A DNA stretch of 64,000 nucleotides, from contig NZ_CP023747.1 in assembly GCF_008704995.1 (NCBI RefSeq), positions 4,619,501 through 4,683,500 of the forward strand, in the 5' to 3' direction. Origin of the DNA: Streptomyces nodosus. GTDB taxonomy: Bacteria; Actinomycetota; Actinomycetes; Streptomycetales; Streptomycetaceae. The notes beneath the pieces were generated by a model, which did not search any database, was not told the DNA's origin, and worked only from the letters and a program-made list of their open reading frames with translations. The translations under genes were made by a program, and so were the position numbers. How positions within the stretch are numbered: position 1 is the stretch's first letter; each line of letters starts with the position of its first letter. Positions 43,830 through 52,518 of this stretch are shown here, one piece after another.

Positions 43830-45252
43830 CGAGGTACGCCTCCAGGCCGTGGCGGCCGCCCTCGCGGCCGAAGCCCGACTCCTTGTAACCGCCGAACGGC
43901 GAGGTCGGGTCGAACTTGTTGAACGTGTTGGACCAGATCACGCCCGCGCGGAGCTTGCTCGCCACCGCCAGGATGCGGGAGCCCTTCTCGGTCCAGATGC
44001 CCGCCGACAGGCCGTACTGCGTGTTGTTGGCCTTGGCCACGGCCTCCTCCGGGGTGCGGAAGGTCAGCACGGACAGCACCGGGCCGAAGATCTCGTCGCG
44101 GGCGATGGTGTGGGCCTGGGTGACGCCGGTGAACAGTGTCGGGGCGAACCAGTAGCCGGACGAGGGAAGTTCGCAGGCCGGGGACCAGCGCTCGGCGCCC
44201 TCCGCCTCGCCCTGCTCGGCGAGCGCGGTGATCCGGGTCAGCTGCTCGGCGGAGTTGATCGCGCCGATGTCGGTGTTCTTGTCCAGCGGGTCGCCGAGGC
44301 GGAGCGTGGACAGCCGGCGCTTGAGGGACTCCAGCAGCTCGTCCTGGATCGACTCCTGCACCAGCAGACGGGAGCCCGCACAGCAGACCTGGCCCTGGTT
44401 GAAGAAGATGCCGGTCACGATGCCCTCGACGGCCTGGTCGATCGGGGCGTCGTCGAAGACGATGTTGGCGCCCTTGCCGCCCAGTTCGAGGGTGACCTTC
44501 TTGCGGGTGCCCGCGACCGTGCGGGCGATCTCCTTGCCGACGGCGGTGGAGCCGGTGAAGGCGACCTTGTTCACATCCGGGTGCGCGACCAGCGCGGCGC
44601 CCGCGTCACCGTAGCCGGGGACGATGTTGACCACGCCCTTGGGCAGCCCCGCCTGGCGGCAGATGTCCGCGAAGAACAGCGCCGACAGCGGAGTGGTCTC
44701 CGCCGGCTTGAGCACGACGGTGTTGCCGGTGGCCAGCGCCGGGGCGATCTTCCAGGCCAGCATCAGCAGCGGGAAGTTCCAGGGGATGACCTGGCCGGCC
44801 ACACCGAGCGGCCGGGGGCTCGCCCCGAAGCCCGCGTGGTCCAGCTTGTCGGCCCAGCCCGCGTAGTAGAAGAAGTGCGCTGCGACCAGGGGCAGGTCGG
44901 CGTCGCGGGTCTCCCTGATCGGCTTGCCGTTGTCCAGCGTCTCCAGGACCGCCAGCTCACGGCTGCGCTCCTGGACGATACGGGCGATGCGGAAGAGGTA
45001 CTTGGCCCGCTCGGAGCCGGGCAGCGCCGACCATGTCCCGAAGGCCTTGCGGGCGGCCTTCACCGCGCGGTCGATGTCCGCCTCACCGGCCTGGGCGACC
45101 TCGGAGAGCATCTCCTCGGTGGAGGGGCTGACCGTCTTGAAGACCCGGCCGTCGGCCGCCTCGGTGAACTCGCCGTCGATGAACAGGCCGTACGAGGGCG
45201 CGATGTCGACGATCGCGCGGGACTCGGGGGCGGGTGCGTATGCGAAAGACAT
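43822..45252 (-). CDS. aldehyde dehydrogenase
   Basis: A 476-residue NAD(P)-dependent enzyme. Cofactor site: IPWNFPLLM and FTGSTAVGKEI; catalytic Glu in VTLELGGKGANIVFDDA; catalytic Cys in NQGQVCCAGSRLLVQ; later EIFGPVLSVLTF. Gene order deoC, this gene and its shortened copy on one strand suggests it oxidises acetaldehyde released by DeoC from deoxyribose-5-phosphate (inference from order). deoC ends six bases before this start. Confidence 0.93.
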   Translation of the reverse strand: MSFAYAPAPESRAIVDIAPSYGLFIDGEFTEAADGRVFKTVSPSTEEMLSEVAQAGEADIDRAVKAARKAFGTWSALPGSERAKYLFRIARIVQERSRELAVLETLDNGKPIRETRDADLPLVAAHFFYYAGWADKLDHAGFGASPRPLGVAGQVIPWNFPLLMLAWKIAPALATGNTVVLKPAETTPLSALFFADICRQAGLPKGVVNIVPGYGDAGAALVAHPDVNKVAFTGSTAVGKEIARTVAGTRKKVTLELGGKGANIVFDDAPIDQAVEGIVTGIFFNQGQVCCAGSRLLVQESIQDELLESLKRRLSTLRLGDPLDKNTDIGAINSAEQLTRITALAEQGEAEGAERWSPACELPSSGYWFAPTLFTGVTQAHTIARDEIFGPVLSVLTFRTPEEAVAKANNTQYGLSAGIWTEKGSRILAVASKLRAGVIWSNTFNKFDPTSPFGGYKESGFGREGGRHGLEAYLDV

Positions 45253-45258
45253 GGGGGA

Positions 45259-46260
45259 TCAGTCCACCGTCACATAGTCGGGACCGGAGTAGCGGCCGGT
45301 GGCCAGCTTCTGGCGCTGCATCAGCAGATCGTTCAGGAGCGAGGAGGCGCCGAAGCGGAACCAGTGGTTGTCCAGCCAGTCCTCGCCGGCGGTCTCGTTG
45401 ACCAGGACCAGGAACTTGACGGCGTCCTTGGAGGTGCGGATGCCGCCCGCCGGCTTCACACCGATCTGGATGCCGGTCTGGGCGCGGAAGTCGCGGACGG
45501 CCTCCAGCATGAGCAGGGTGTTCGCGGGCGTGGCGTTGACGGCGACCTTGCCGGTGGAGGTCTTGATGAAGTCGGCGCCGGCCAGCATGCCGAGCCAGCT
45601 CGCGCGCCGGATGTTGTCGTACGTCGACAGCTCACCGGTCTCGAAGATGACCTTCAGCCGGGCCCGCTGCCCACAGGCCTCCTTGACGGCGACGATCTCC
45701 TCGTACACCTTCATGTACCGGCCCGAGAGGAACGCCCCGCGGTCGATGACCATGTCGATCTCGTCGGCGCCCGCGGCCACCGCCTCGCGCACATCGCCCA
45801 GCTTCACCTCGAGGGCGGCACGGCCCGCAGGGAAGGCGGTGGCGACGGAGGCGACCTTCACCCCGGAGCCCGCGACGGCCTCCTTGGCGACGGCCACCAT
45901 GTCGGGGTAGACGCAGACGGCCGCGGTGGTGGGAGCCGTGCGGTCCGTCGGGTCGGGGTGGGCCGCCTTGGCGCCGAGCGACCGGACCTTGCCCGGGGTG
46001 TCCGCGCCTTCCAGCGTCGTCAGATCGACCATCGAGATGGCGAGGTCGATGGCGTACGCCTTCGCGGTGGTCTTGATGGAACGGGTGCCGAGGGAGGCGG
46101 CGCGCGCCTCCAGGCCGACCGCGTCGACGCCGGGCAGCCCGTGGAGGAAGCGGCGCAGCGTGCTGTCCGACGAGGCGACGTCCGAGAGCGGGTGCGCGGG
46201 GGCGCCACCCTGCTCGCCGAGCGAAGCCGGGAGCCTGGGAGAGGATGCAGTGGTGGGCAT
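45259..46260 (-). CDS. deoC: deoxyribose-phosphate aldolase
   Basis: A 333-residue class I aldolase that splits 2-deoxyribose-5-phosphate to acetaldehyde and glyceraldehyde-3-phosphate. The Schiff-base Lys is in DFIKTSTGK, and the other catalytic blocks are EIDMVIDRGAFLSG and GVKPAGGIRT. It belongs to the longer, eukaryote-like type (the usual bacterial form is about 250 residues). The ATG at 46260 is used. The palindrome CTACGCGCGTAG lies 20-31 bases upstream, so the operon is probably repressed together with nucleoside uptake and purine nucleoside phosphorylase. Confidence 0.93.
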   Translation of the reverse strand: MPTTASSPRLPASLGEQGGAPAHPLSDVASSDSTLRRFLHGLPGVDAVGLEARAASLGTRSIKTTAKAYAIDLAISMVDLTTLEGADTPGKVRSLGAKAAHPDPTDRTAPTTAAVCVYPDMVAVAKEAVAGSGVKVASVATAFPAGRAALEVKLGDVREAVAAGADEIDMVIDRGAFLSGRYMKVYEEIVAVKEACGQRARLKVIFETGELSTYDNIRRASWLGMLAGADFIKTSTGKVAVNATPANTLLMLEAVRDFRAQTGIQIGVKPAGGIRTSKDAVKFLVLVNETAGEDWLDNHWFRFGASSLLNDLLMQRQKLATGRYSGPDYVTVD

Positions 46261-46279
46261 GGTCACCAGGCGAGCATAT

Positions 46280-46291
46280 CTACGCGCGTAG
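46280..46291. promoter_or_regulatory. candidate operator CTACGCGCGTAG before deoC
   Basis: Perfect 12-bp palindrome, 20 bp upstream of the deoC start on the minus strand, identical to the copies at 18487 and 63212. Confidence 0.7.
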
Positions 46292-46442
46292 CGGCTGTAC
46301 AGCCCCTCTGGGGAATCCTGACGCGGCCCGGACACCGGCCGGTCACGGCCCGGACACACCGCGGATACGGGCGCACACCGTGCGGGCCTCGGTTGCGTAC
46401 CGGGCGCCGGGGTCCTGCCGCCCGTCGTGCAGAATCGGGTGC

Positions 46443-47096
46443 ATGACGACCCCGGACCACCAGGCGCCCGCGCCGGACCCCTCGGCCCCCGAGTACCAGG
46501 ACCGCATCTACCGGTCGCCCGCCGGGATCGCGGCCGGTGTGCTGCTGCTGGCCGTGGTGCTCTGGCTCGGTATCGACGCGCTGGTCGTCGGGCACGGCCG
46601 CACGCCCTGGCTGGCGCTCGCCGGGATGATCCTGGTGATCCCGCTCATCGTCGCCTTCACCCTGCGCCCGGCCGTGTACGCGAGCGAGGAGCGGCTGCGC
46701 ATCCGCAACCCGTTCCGGGTGATCGTGCTGCCCTGGGGCTCGCTCTCCGCGCTGCGCTCCGGCTACTCCAACGAGGCCGTCGCCACCGGCGGCACCAGGT
46801 ACCAGCTGTGGGCGCTGCCCGTGTCCCTGCGCGCGCGCAACAAGGCGGCCCGGCAGCAGTCCCGTTCCCAGGGCCAGGAGGGCCGCGGTGCGGCGGGCGG
46901 CTCGCCGACGGCGGCCCCGGCCGGGCCGGTGCGCGCCAGGACCGACCAGACCATGGACGAGCTGCGCGAGCTGTCCCAGCGCCACCAGAAGTCCGAGCGC
47001 GCCCAGGGCGAGCCGAGCGTGCGCTGGGCGTACGAGGTGCTCGGACCGGCGGCGGCCGGCGCGGTGCTGCTGGTGATCCTGGTGGCGCTGGGCTGA
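46443..47096 (+). CDS. PH-domain-like membrane protein
   Basis: A 217-residue protein. Two membrane segments lie at about residues 25-45 (AAGVLLLAVVLWLGIDALVV) and 50-70, followed by a bacterial PH-like domain (LRIRNPFRVIVLPWGSLSALRSGYSNE), a charged linker (about 125-190) and a third membrane segment at the C terminus. Divergent from deoC. Function unknown; the type is common in Streptomyces next to deoC. Confidence 0.72.
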   Translation: MTTPDHQAPAPDPSAPEYQDRIYRSPAGIAAGVLLLAVVLWLGIDALVVGHGRTPWLALAGMILVIPLIVAFTLRPAVYASEERLRIRNPFRVIVLPWGSLSALRSGYSNEAVATGGTRYQLWALPVSLRARNKAARQQSRSQGQEGRGAAGGSPTAAPAGPVRARTDQTMDELRELSQRHQKSERAQGEPSVRWAYEVLGPAAAGAVLLVILVALG

Positions 47097-47398
47097 GGCG
47101 CGGGGCCCCCTGCTACCGCCCCTCCGCGCCCTCCGGATCGTGGTCGGGCCCGACTCCGTACCGTCCGGATCGTGGACGGTGCCCGGCCCCCGCAAACGGT
47201 TTCCCTCCGGCCGGACGGGTGCCTCTTCCTTGCCTAGGGGTGTCCAAGGGAACACATCGACATGAACCGTGACCCGGTGTGATCGGTTTGTCCCGGACCG
47301 GTCAGCGCGGCCTCAGTAGATTGAACAGGCCGCACAGAGGCCGCCCAGGGGGCCCTTGCCTGCGGCTCTCTCTTCGGGCGGTGGGGGTGGGACGTGTC
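47097..47398. other. 302-bp gap between PH protein and DUF1508 genes
   Basis: No gene is supported. A short direct repeat CCGGATCGTGG(T/A)C occurs near 47133 and 47169. The rest is GC-rich, with the probable promoter of the DUF1508 gene in the last 100 bases. Confidence 0.55.
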
Positions 47399-47791
47399 AT
47401 GGCACGGTCGGAGGGGGCGGCGAGACATGCCGTTACCGTGGGAATGCGATGTCAGATCGACATCGATGTCCGGGGCCGGTTCGGCTGGCGGCTGGTGGCG
47501 TCGAACGGGCGCTCTTTAGCCGTGTCGGCGACGGCCCATGAGTCACATGAACGGTGCCGGGCGGCCTTCACGGCGATGTGCGCCCGGCACGCCATGGCGG
47601 GCGGCGGGGTCCAGCACACCGCCGAGGGCGGCGGCTGGGTGTGGTTCGTCTGGGACGGCGGCGGCCGGCCCGTGGCGACCTCCGCACGCGCCTACGAACG
47701 CCATGCGACCTGCCGGGCCTCCTACGAACGCTTCCGCGCACTGCTGGCGGCCCTCGACCCCGCGGGACCGGAACTCTGGGGCGAGAGCTGA
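47399..47791 (+). CDS. DUF1508 (YegP-type) protein
   Basis: A 130-residue protein with two tandem copies of the YegP-type module: RFGWRLVASNGRSLAVSATAHESHERCRAAF and GWVWFVWDGGGRPVATSARAYERHATCRASYERF. Two-copy proteins of this family are often induced by stress but have no known activity. ATG 47399 has a GGTGGGAC sequence upstream. Confidence 0.78.
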   Translation: MARSEGAARHAVTVGMRCQIDIDVRGRFGWRLVASNGRSLAVSATAHESHERCRAAFTAMCARHAMAGGGVQHTAEGGGWVWFVWDGGGRPVATSARAYERHATCRASYERFRALLAALDPAGPELWGES

Positions 47792-47818
47792 CCCGAGCAG
47801 CGGCGCCACCCGCGTATG

Positions 47819-47856
47819 CTCCTCCCCCGCTCGAGCGAAGCCGAGCGGGGGAGGAG
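47819..47856. terminator. terminator after the DUF1508 gene
   Basis: CTCCTCCCCCGCTCG and its exact complement with loop AGCGAAGC, 27 bp after the stop. Confidence 0.75.
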
Positions 47857-47916
47857 CCCCGGGGAGCGCCCGAAAGTCCCGGGCTGGATGGCTTTGTGGA
47901 CCGTGCATCGGCTGCT

Positions 47917-48156
47917 ATGACGGTTCGCGAGGAAGCGCACCGCCTGCTGGACGCCCTGCCCGAGGACCGGCTGTCCGAAGCCGCGCGGGCCGCCGATCCG
48001 GTGGAACGGTACGCGGGTCTTCCCCTGGGAACAGCGGACGCCTTCGTCGTGGCCGTGGCGGAGAAGTTCCGTGCGGGCGGCATCGCGACGCTGGACCGCC
48101 GCCATTTCGGCATGGTCCGCCCCGCGCACGTGACTGCCTTCACCCTGCTTCCGTAG
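47917..48156 (+). pseudogene. remnant of a PIN-toxin/antitoxin pair, fused by deletion
   Basis: The 79-residue frame joins two parts. The first 27 residues (TVREEAHRLLDALPEDRLSEAARA) look like the start of a small antitoxin. The remaining residues from about 40 (LGTADAFVVAVAEKFRAGGIATLDRRHFGMVRPAHVTAFTLLP) are the C-terminal end of a VapC-type PIN domain, with its ADA and TLDRRHF blocks. The first two-thirds of the PIN domain, with the early acidic residue, is absent. The likeliest origin is a deletion that fused the antitoxin start to the toxin end; a small functional protein cannot be excluded. It directly precedes the locus 2 cluster. Confidence 0.6.
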
Positions 48157-48463
48157 CAAGCTCTCGGCTCCTCGACCGCGCCAGGCGCGGACGGTCGGAC
48201 ACCGCGCGGACAGGGCCCGGTCGTTCACCAGCTCGCACCGTTCCGGGGGCGATGCCAGGGAAACGGCGGCCCGGCGCAGTCCGACCCCTTTGATCGCGCC
48301 GCGAGTTCGCCCACGACCAGGCGCGCGAACTCCTCCGCTCCGGGGCCCCCGCATTCACTCGGGGCCCCCAACTCCCGCCCCGCGGAGCGAAGTTCTCCCC
48401 AGGAAACCCCTCGTTCACCCCTTGGGGCGAGCAAGTCAACCAGGCACCCGGAGGTTCGGAGGC
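48157..48463. other. 307-bp promoter region of locus 2
   Basis: No gene is supported. CGGGGCCCCC occurs twice (48341-48350 and 48360-48369). GTTCACC appears near 48224 and 48412, similar to half of a PHO-box repeat unit but without an adjoining second unit. The ribosome site CGGAGG lies at the end. Confidence 0.5.
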
Positions 48464-49498
48464 GTGCCGTTCAAAAAGAGACAGCCCTCGCTCGCCTCCG
48501 CCGAATCCGGCGCCCCGGCCGCCGACCTCCCCCGGCGGCTGTATGCCGACCCCGGTCTGCCCGACCGTGTCTTCCGCGCCGTCGCGCGCGGCGGAGGCGG
48601 TGCGGTGCTCGCCGTCATGCTGCTGGTCGGCGGGTTCCTGCTGTACCGGGCATGGCTGGCGTTCGACCGGGCCGGCTGGTCGTTCCTGACCACGGCCGCC
48701 TGGGAGCCGGACGCGGGCCACTTCGGCATCGCGGCCGTGCTCACGGGAACGGTCCTCATCGCCTGTGTCGCCGTCTGTGTCGCGGTGCCGCTGGCGACCG
48801 GCGCCGCGCTCTACATCTCCGAGTACGCCTCGCCCCGGCTGCGCCAGACCCTGATCAGCGTCGTCGACCTGATGGCCGCCGTGCCGTCGGTGGTCTACGG
48901 ACTGTGGGGCCTGTTCCTGCTGGAGGGCAAGGTCATCCCGACCGCCCGCTGGATCTCCACGTACCTCGGCTGGATCCCGCTGTTCAAGGTGGACGGCGCC
49001 GATCCGGGGGACCCGCTGGCGCCCGAGACCGTCTACACCTCCTCGACCTTCATCGCCGGGCTGGTGGTGGGCATGATGATCGCGCCCATCATGTGCTCGA
49101 TCATGCGCGAGGTCTTCTCGCAGGCCCCGGCCGGTGAGCGGGAGGGCGCCTATGCGCTCGGCGCGACCCGCTGGGGCATGATCCGCAGCGTCGTCCTGCC
49201 GTTCGGGAAGGGCGGCATGATCGGCGGCACCATGCTCGGGCTCGGCCGGGCGCTCGGCGAGACCATCGCCGTCTACATGATCATCTCGCAGGTGTTCGCC
49301 GTGCAGTGGCACATCCTGCAGTCCGGCACCAGCTCGGTCTCCTCGCTGATCGCCCTGCGCTACGGCGAGGCCACCGAGGTCGGCATGTCCGCCCTGATGG
49401 CCGCCGGGTTCTCGCTCTTCGTGATGACCCTGATCGTCAACTTCGCCGCCTCGTCCATCGTCGCCCGCAGCCGCTCCGGCGCGGCCAGCGAAGCCTGA
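48464..49498 (+). CDS. pstC: PstC-like permease of locus 2
   Basis: A 344-residue permease. The GTG start at 48464 has GGAGG nine bases upstream (a second GGAGG lies directly before it). The N-terminal 40 residues are short and basic, without the repeats found in locus 1. The core resembles the locus 1 protein throughout: VVYGLWGLFLLEGKV, EREGAYALGATRWGMIRS, GRALGETIAVYMI. It would form the channel with the PstA-like protein 24 bp downstream. Confidence 0.9.
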   Translation: MPFKKRQPSLASAESGAPAADLPRRLYADPGLPDRVFRAVARGGGGAVLAVMLLVGGFLLYRAWLAFDRAGWSFLTTAAWEPDAGHFGIAAVLTGTVLIACVAVCVAVPLATGAALYISEYASPRLRQTLISVVDLMAAVPSVVYGLWGLFLLEGKVIPTARWISTYLGWIPLFKVDGADPGDPLAPETVYTSSTFIAGLVVGMMIAPIMCSIMREVFSQAPAGEREGAYALGATRWGMIRSVVLPFGKGGMIGGTMLGLGRALGETIAVYMIISQVFAVQWHILQSGTSSVSSLIALRYGEATEVGMSALMAAGFSLFVMTLIVNFAASSIVARSRSGAASEA

Positions 49499-49522
49499 CC
49501 CGCCACCCGGAGGAGAGCCGCC

Positions 49523-50758
49523 ATGACCCTGGCACCCGACCGCCCCCGCACCACCCTGCCGACCAGGCCCCCGGCCGGCGACGAACGACGGCGCTCCGTC
49601 TCGGGGAGCCGCGCCACCGATGTGTACGCGCTCCTGGGCGCCGGGGCCGCCGCGCTCGCTCTGACCTGGCTGCTCTTCACATGGCTGCTGCCCTTCGACG
49701 GAGCCGTCGGCTTTGTCGTCGTCGCCTATGCGCTGTTCCTCGGTCTGTACGCGCTGACCGTCTCCTTCGACGAGGACGGGCCCGCGGTCGTGGACCGGCT
49801 CGCGGGTGCCGTGGTGCGCTCGATGGGGGCCCTGCTGATCACGGTGCTCGTCTTCGTGGTGGGCTACACGCTCTGGGAGGGCCGCAGGGCGCTGCCGCAC
49901 CTGAACTTCTTCACCGAGGACATGAAGCTCGCCGGCCCGCTGGAGCCGCTGAGCACGGGCGGTGTGCTGCACGCGATCGCCGGCACCCTGATCCAGATCC
50001 TGATCGCTCTGGTCATCACCGTGCCGGCCGGACTGGTGTGCGCGGTGTTCCTCAACGAGGTCCCGGGCCGCTTCGCCCGGTTCGTGCGCACCATCGTCGA
50101 GGCGATGACCGCACTGCCGTCCATCGTGGCCGGCCTGTTCATCTACGCCACCGTCATCCTCACCCTCGGCATGGAGCGCTCCGGCTTCGCCGCCGCGCTG
50201 GCGCTGTCGGTGATGATGCTGCCGATCATCATCCGTGCCGCCGACGTGGTGATCCGGCTGGTGCCCGGCACCCTGCGCGAGGCCGCCTACGCCATGGGGA
50301 CCTCCCGCTGGCGCACCGTCTGGCATGTCGTCCTGCCCACCGCCCGCTCGGGCCTGACCACGGCCGTCATCCTCGGCACGGCCCGCGGGATCGGGGAGAC
50401 CTCGCCGGTCCTGCTCACCGCGGGGTCCACCGCCGAGTTCAACGCCGACCCGCTCTCCGGGCCGATGGTGTCGCTGCCGCTGGCCGCCTTCCAGTTCGTC
50501 CAGTCGCCCGAGCCCGCGATGATCGCCCGCGGCTTCGGCGCCGCCGCCACCCTGCTCGTCCTAGTGCTGCTGCTGTTCATCGCCGCCCGGGTGATCGGCG
50601 GGCGCGGCCCCGGCCAGTTGACCCGCCGTCAGGAGCACCGCCGGGTCGTCGCCTCCCGCCGCGACGCCCACCGCTTCGCGAGCCGCAGGTCCGCCACCGC
50701 GGTCCTCGGCAGCCGTCCGTCCGCCATCGCAGGCAAGGAACCGAGGAGTTCGTCGTGA
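49523..50758 (+). CDS. pstA: PstA-like permease of locus 2
   Basis: A 411-residue permease. The coupling loop is LREAAYAMGTSRWRTVW and the later GTARGIGETSPVLLTAG is kept. Segments near the N terminus (LTWLLFTWLLPFDGAVGFVVVAYALFLGLYAL) match the locus 1 protein. The ATG at 49523 has GGAGGAG upstream. The stop overlaps the GTG of the next gene (GTGA), so translation is coupled to the binding protein. Confidence 0.9.
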   Translation: MTLAPDRPRTTLPTRPPAGDERRRSVSGSRATDVYALLGAGAAALALTWLLFTWLLPFDGAVGFVVVAYALFLGLYALTVSFDEDGPAVVDRLAGAVVRSMGALLITVLVFVVGYTLWEGRRALPHLNFFTEDMKLAGPLEPLSTGGVLHAIAGTLIQILIALVITVPAGLVCAVFLNEVPGRFARFVRTIVEAMTALPSIVAGLFIYATVILTLGMERSGFAAALALSVMMLPIIIRAADVVIRLVPGTLREAAYAMGTSRWRTVWHVVLPTARSGLTTAVILGTARGIGETSPVLLTAGSTAEFNADPLSGPMVSLPLAAFQFVQSPEPAMIARGFGAAATLLVLVLLLFIAARVIGGRGPGQLTRRQEHRRVVASRRDAHRFASRRSATAVLGSRPSAIAGKEPRSSS

Positions 50759-52518
50759 GACCCGCAACCGCCTTCCGCCTCTGGGCGACGAGCCTCGCAC
50801 TGCTGTGCGCGCTGCTCGCCGCCCGGATGCCGACCGCTCAGGCGGCGACCTACACCAAGATCACCGGCTCCGGCTCCACCTGGAGCTCCAACGCGCTCGA
50901 CCAGTGGCGCCGCAACATCTCCGCGAACATCGGCATGACGGTCAACTTCACGGCCAACGGCTCCTCGCAGGGCCGTGAGCAGTTCCGCAACGGGGTCGTC
51001 GACTTCGCCGTCTCGGAGATCCCCTACGGGCTGACCGAGGGCGGCGTCCGCGACGCCCCGCCGACCCGTGGCTATGCGTACATGCCGATCGTGGCCGGCG
51101 GCACCGCCTTCATGTACAACCTCTCGATCGGCGGCAAGCGGGTCACCAATCTGCGGCTGTCCGGAGAGGTGATCGCCAAGATCTTCACCGGGAAGATCAC
51201 CATGTGGAACGACGGGGCGATCGCCGCCGACAACCCCGGTCTCACCCTCCCGGCCCGCCGTGTCGTCCCGGTGGTGCGCTCCGACGGCTCCGGTACGACG
51301 GCGCAGTTCACCACCTGGATGGCCAAGGAACAGGGCGCCCTGTGGAACGACTACTGCGGGCGCACCGGCCGGAGCGGCGCCTGCGGGATGACCTCGTACT
51401 ACCCGGTCCTCCCCGGCTCCTCGATGATCGCCAAGTCGGGTTCGCTGGGCGTCTCCGGCTTTGTGCGCCAGCCGCAGGCGGAGGGCTCGATCACCTACGT
51501 CGAGTACTCCTACGCCATCAAGACCGGCTTCCCGGTGGCCAAGATGCTCAACCTGCACGGCTACTACGTGGAGCCGACCGCCTCCAGCGTCGCCGTGGCC
51601 CTGACCGGCGCGACCATCAACCAGGACAAGGGCTCGGACAACTATCTGACGCAGATCCTCGACGGCGTCTACCGGAACACGGACGACCGCACCTATCCGC
51701 TCTCCAGCTACAGCTACATGATCCTGCCCACCACCATCGGCGGCGACCAGAACCCGATGACCAAGGACAAGGGGCTGTCGCTCGGCACCTTCGCCAACTA
51801 CTTCCTGTGCGACGGCCAGCAGCAGGCAGAGGAACTCGGCTACTCGCCGCTGCCCAAGAACCTCGTCGAGGCGGGCTTCGACCAGGTGCGCCGGGTGCCG
51901 GGCGCGCCCACCAGCGAGATCAACATCAACAAGTGCCGCAACCCCACCTTCTCCTCGGACGGCACCAACACCCTCGCCAAGAACGCCCCGCACCCCAAGG
52001 ACTGTGACCGGAAGGGCCCCACACAGTGCTCCGACGGCACCGCCGGTGCCCAGGGGCAGGACACCGCGGTGAAGCCGGAGGCACGGGGCGGCAACGGCTC
52101 CTCCGGCGGCTCGGGCAACGGCTCGGGCAGCGGCGGCGGTTCGGGCAACGGCACCGGCAAGGGCAGCGGCGGCAAGGGCACCGGCACGGGTGGCACCGGC
52201 GGCGCAGGACCGACGTCCGGCGCGACCCAGGACAGCGACGGCGACGGGATCCCGGACGCCCAGGAGTCCGCCGCCGCCACCCAGGGCGGCACGACCATCG
52301 ACCCCGACACCGGCCAGGTGATCAGCGCGGACGGCGGCACCGGAGGCGGCGACACCTCCGTGGTGGCCAGTCCCGTCGGTCTCGCCTCCGACCGGTTCGG
52401 CCTGCGCAGCGCGCTGATGGCGCTGTCCGCGGTGCTGCTCCTCGGCGTGGTCGTCGGCCCGCCGCTCACCGCACGGGCCCTCGCGGCCCGCGCCCGCCGC
52501 AAGGGGGAACCGGTATGA
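50755..52518 (+). CDS. PstS-like binding protein with C-terminal anchor, locus 2
   Basis: A 587-residue exported protein, homologue of the one coded at 4785. Signal peptide to about residue 30 (AQA/AT), GSGSTW at 38 and RSDGSGTT at 175, the phosphate-binding loops. The binding domain ends near residue 430. The Gly/Ser linker holds DSDGDGIPDAQE (residues 493-504), a thrombospondin-type-3-like calcium motif that the locus 1 protein lacks. One membrane segment (SALMALSAVLLLGVVVGPPL) and a basic tail (RARRKGEPV) close the protein. It overlaps the next gene (ATGA). Confidence 0.85.
   Translation: MRPATAFRLWATSLALLCALLAARMPTAQAATYTKITGSGSTWSSNALDQWRRNISANIGMTVNFTANGSSQGREQFRNGVVDFAVSEIPYGLTEGGVRDAPPTRGYAYMPIVAGGTAFMYNLSIGGKRVTNLRLSGEVIAKIFTGKITMWNDGAIAADNPGLTLPARRVVPVVRSDGSGTTAQFTTWMAKEQGALWNDYCGRTGRSGACGMTSYYPVLPGSSMIAKSGSLGVSGFVRQPQAEGSITYVEYSYAIKTGFPVAKMLNLHGYYVEPTASSVAVALTGATINQDKGSDNYLTQILDGVYRNTDDRTYPLSSYSYMILPTTIGGDQNPMTKDKGLSLGTFANYFLCDGQQQAEELGYSPLPKNLVEAGFDQVRRVPGAPTSEININKCRNPTFSSDGTNTLAKNAPHPKDCDRKGPTQCSDGTAGAQGQDTAVKPEARGGNGSSGGSGNGSGSGGGSGNGTGKGSGGKGTGTGGTGGAGPTSGATQDSDGDGIPDAQESAAATQGGTTIDPDTGQVISADGGTGGGDTSVVASPVGLASDRFGLRSALMALSAVLLLGVVVGPPLTARALAARARRKGEPV

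Noticed and set aside
48220..48430. GTTCACC elements upstream of locus 2 as PHO boxes
   Set aside because: PhoP sites need adjoining 11-base direct units; the two copies are about 190 bp apart and no paired unit follows either.
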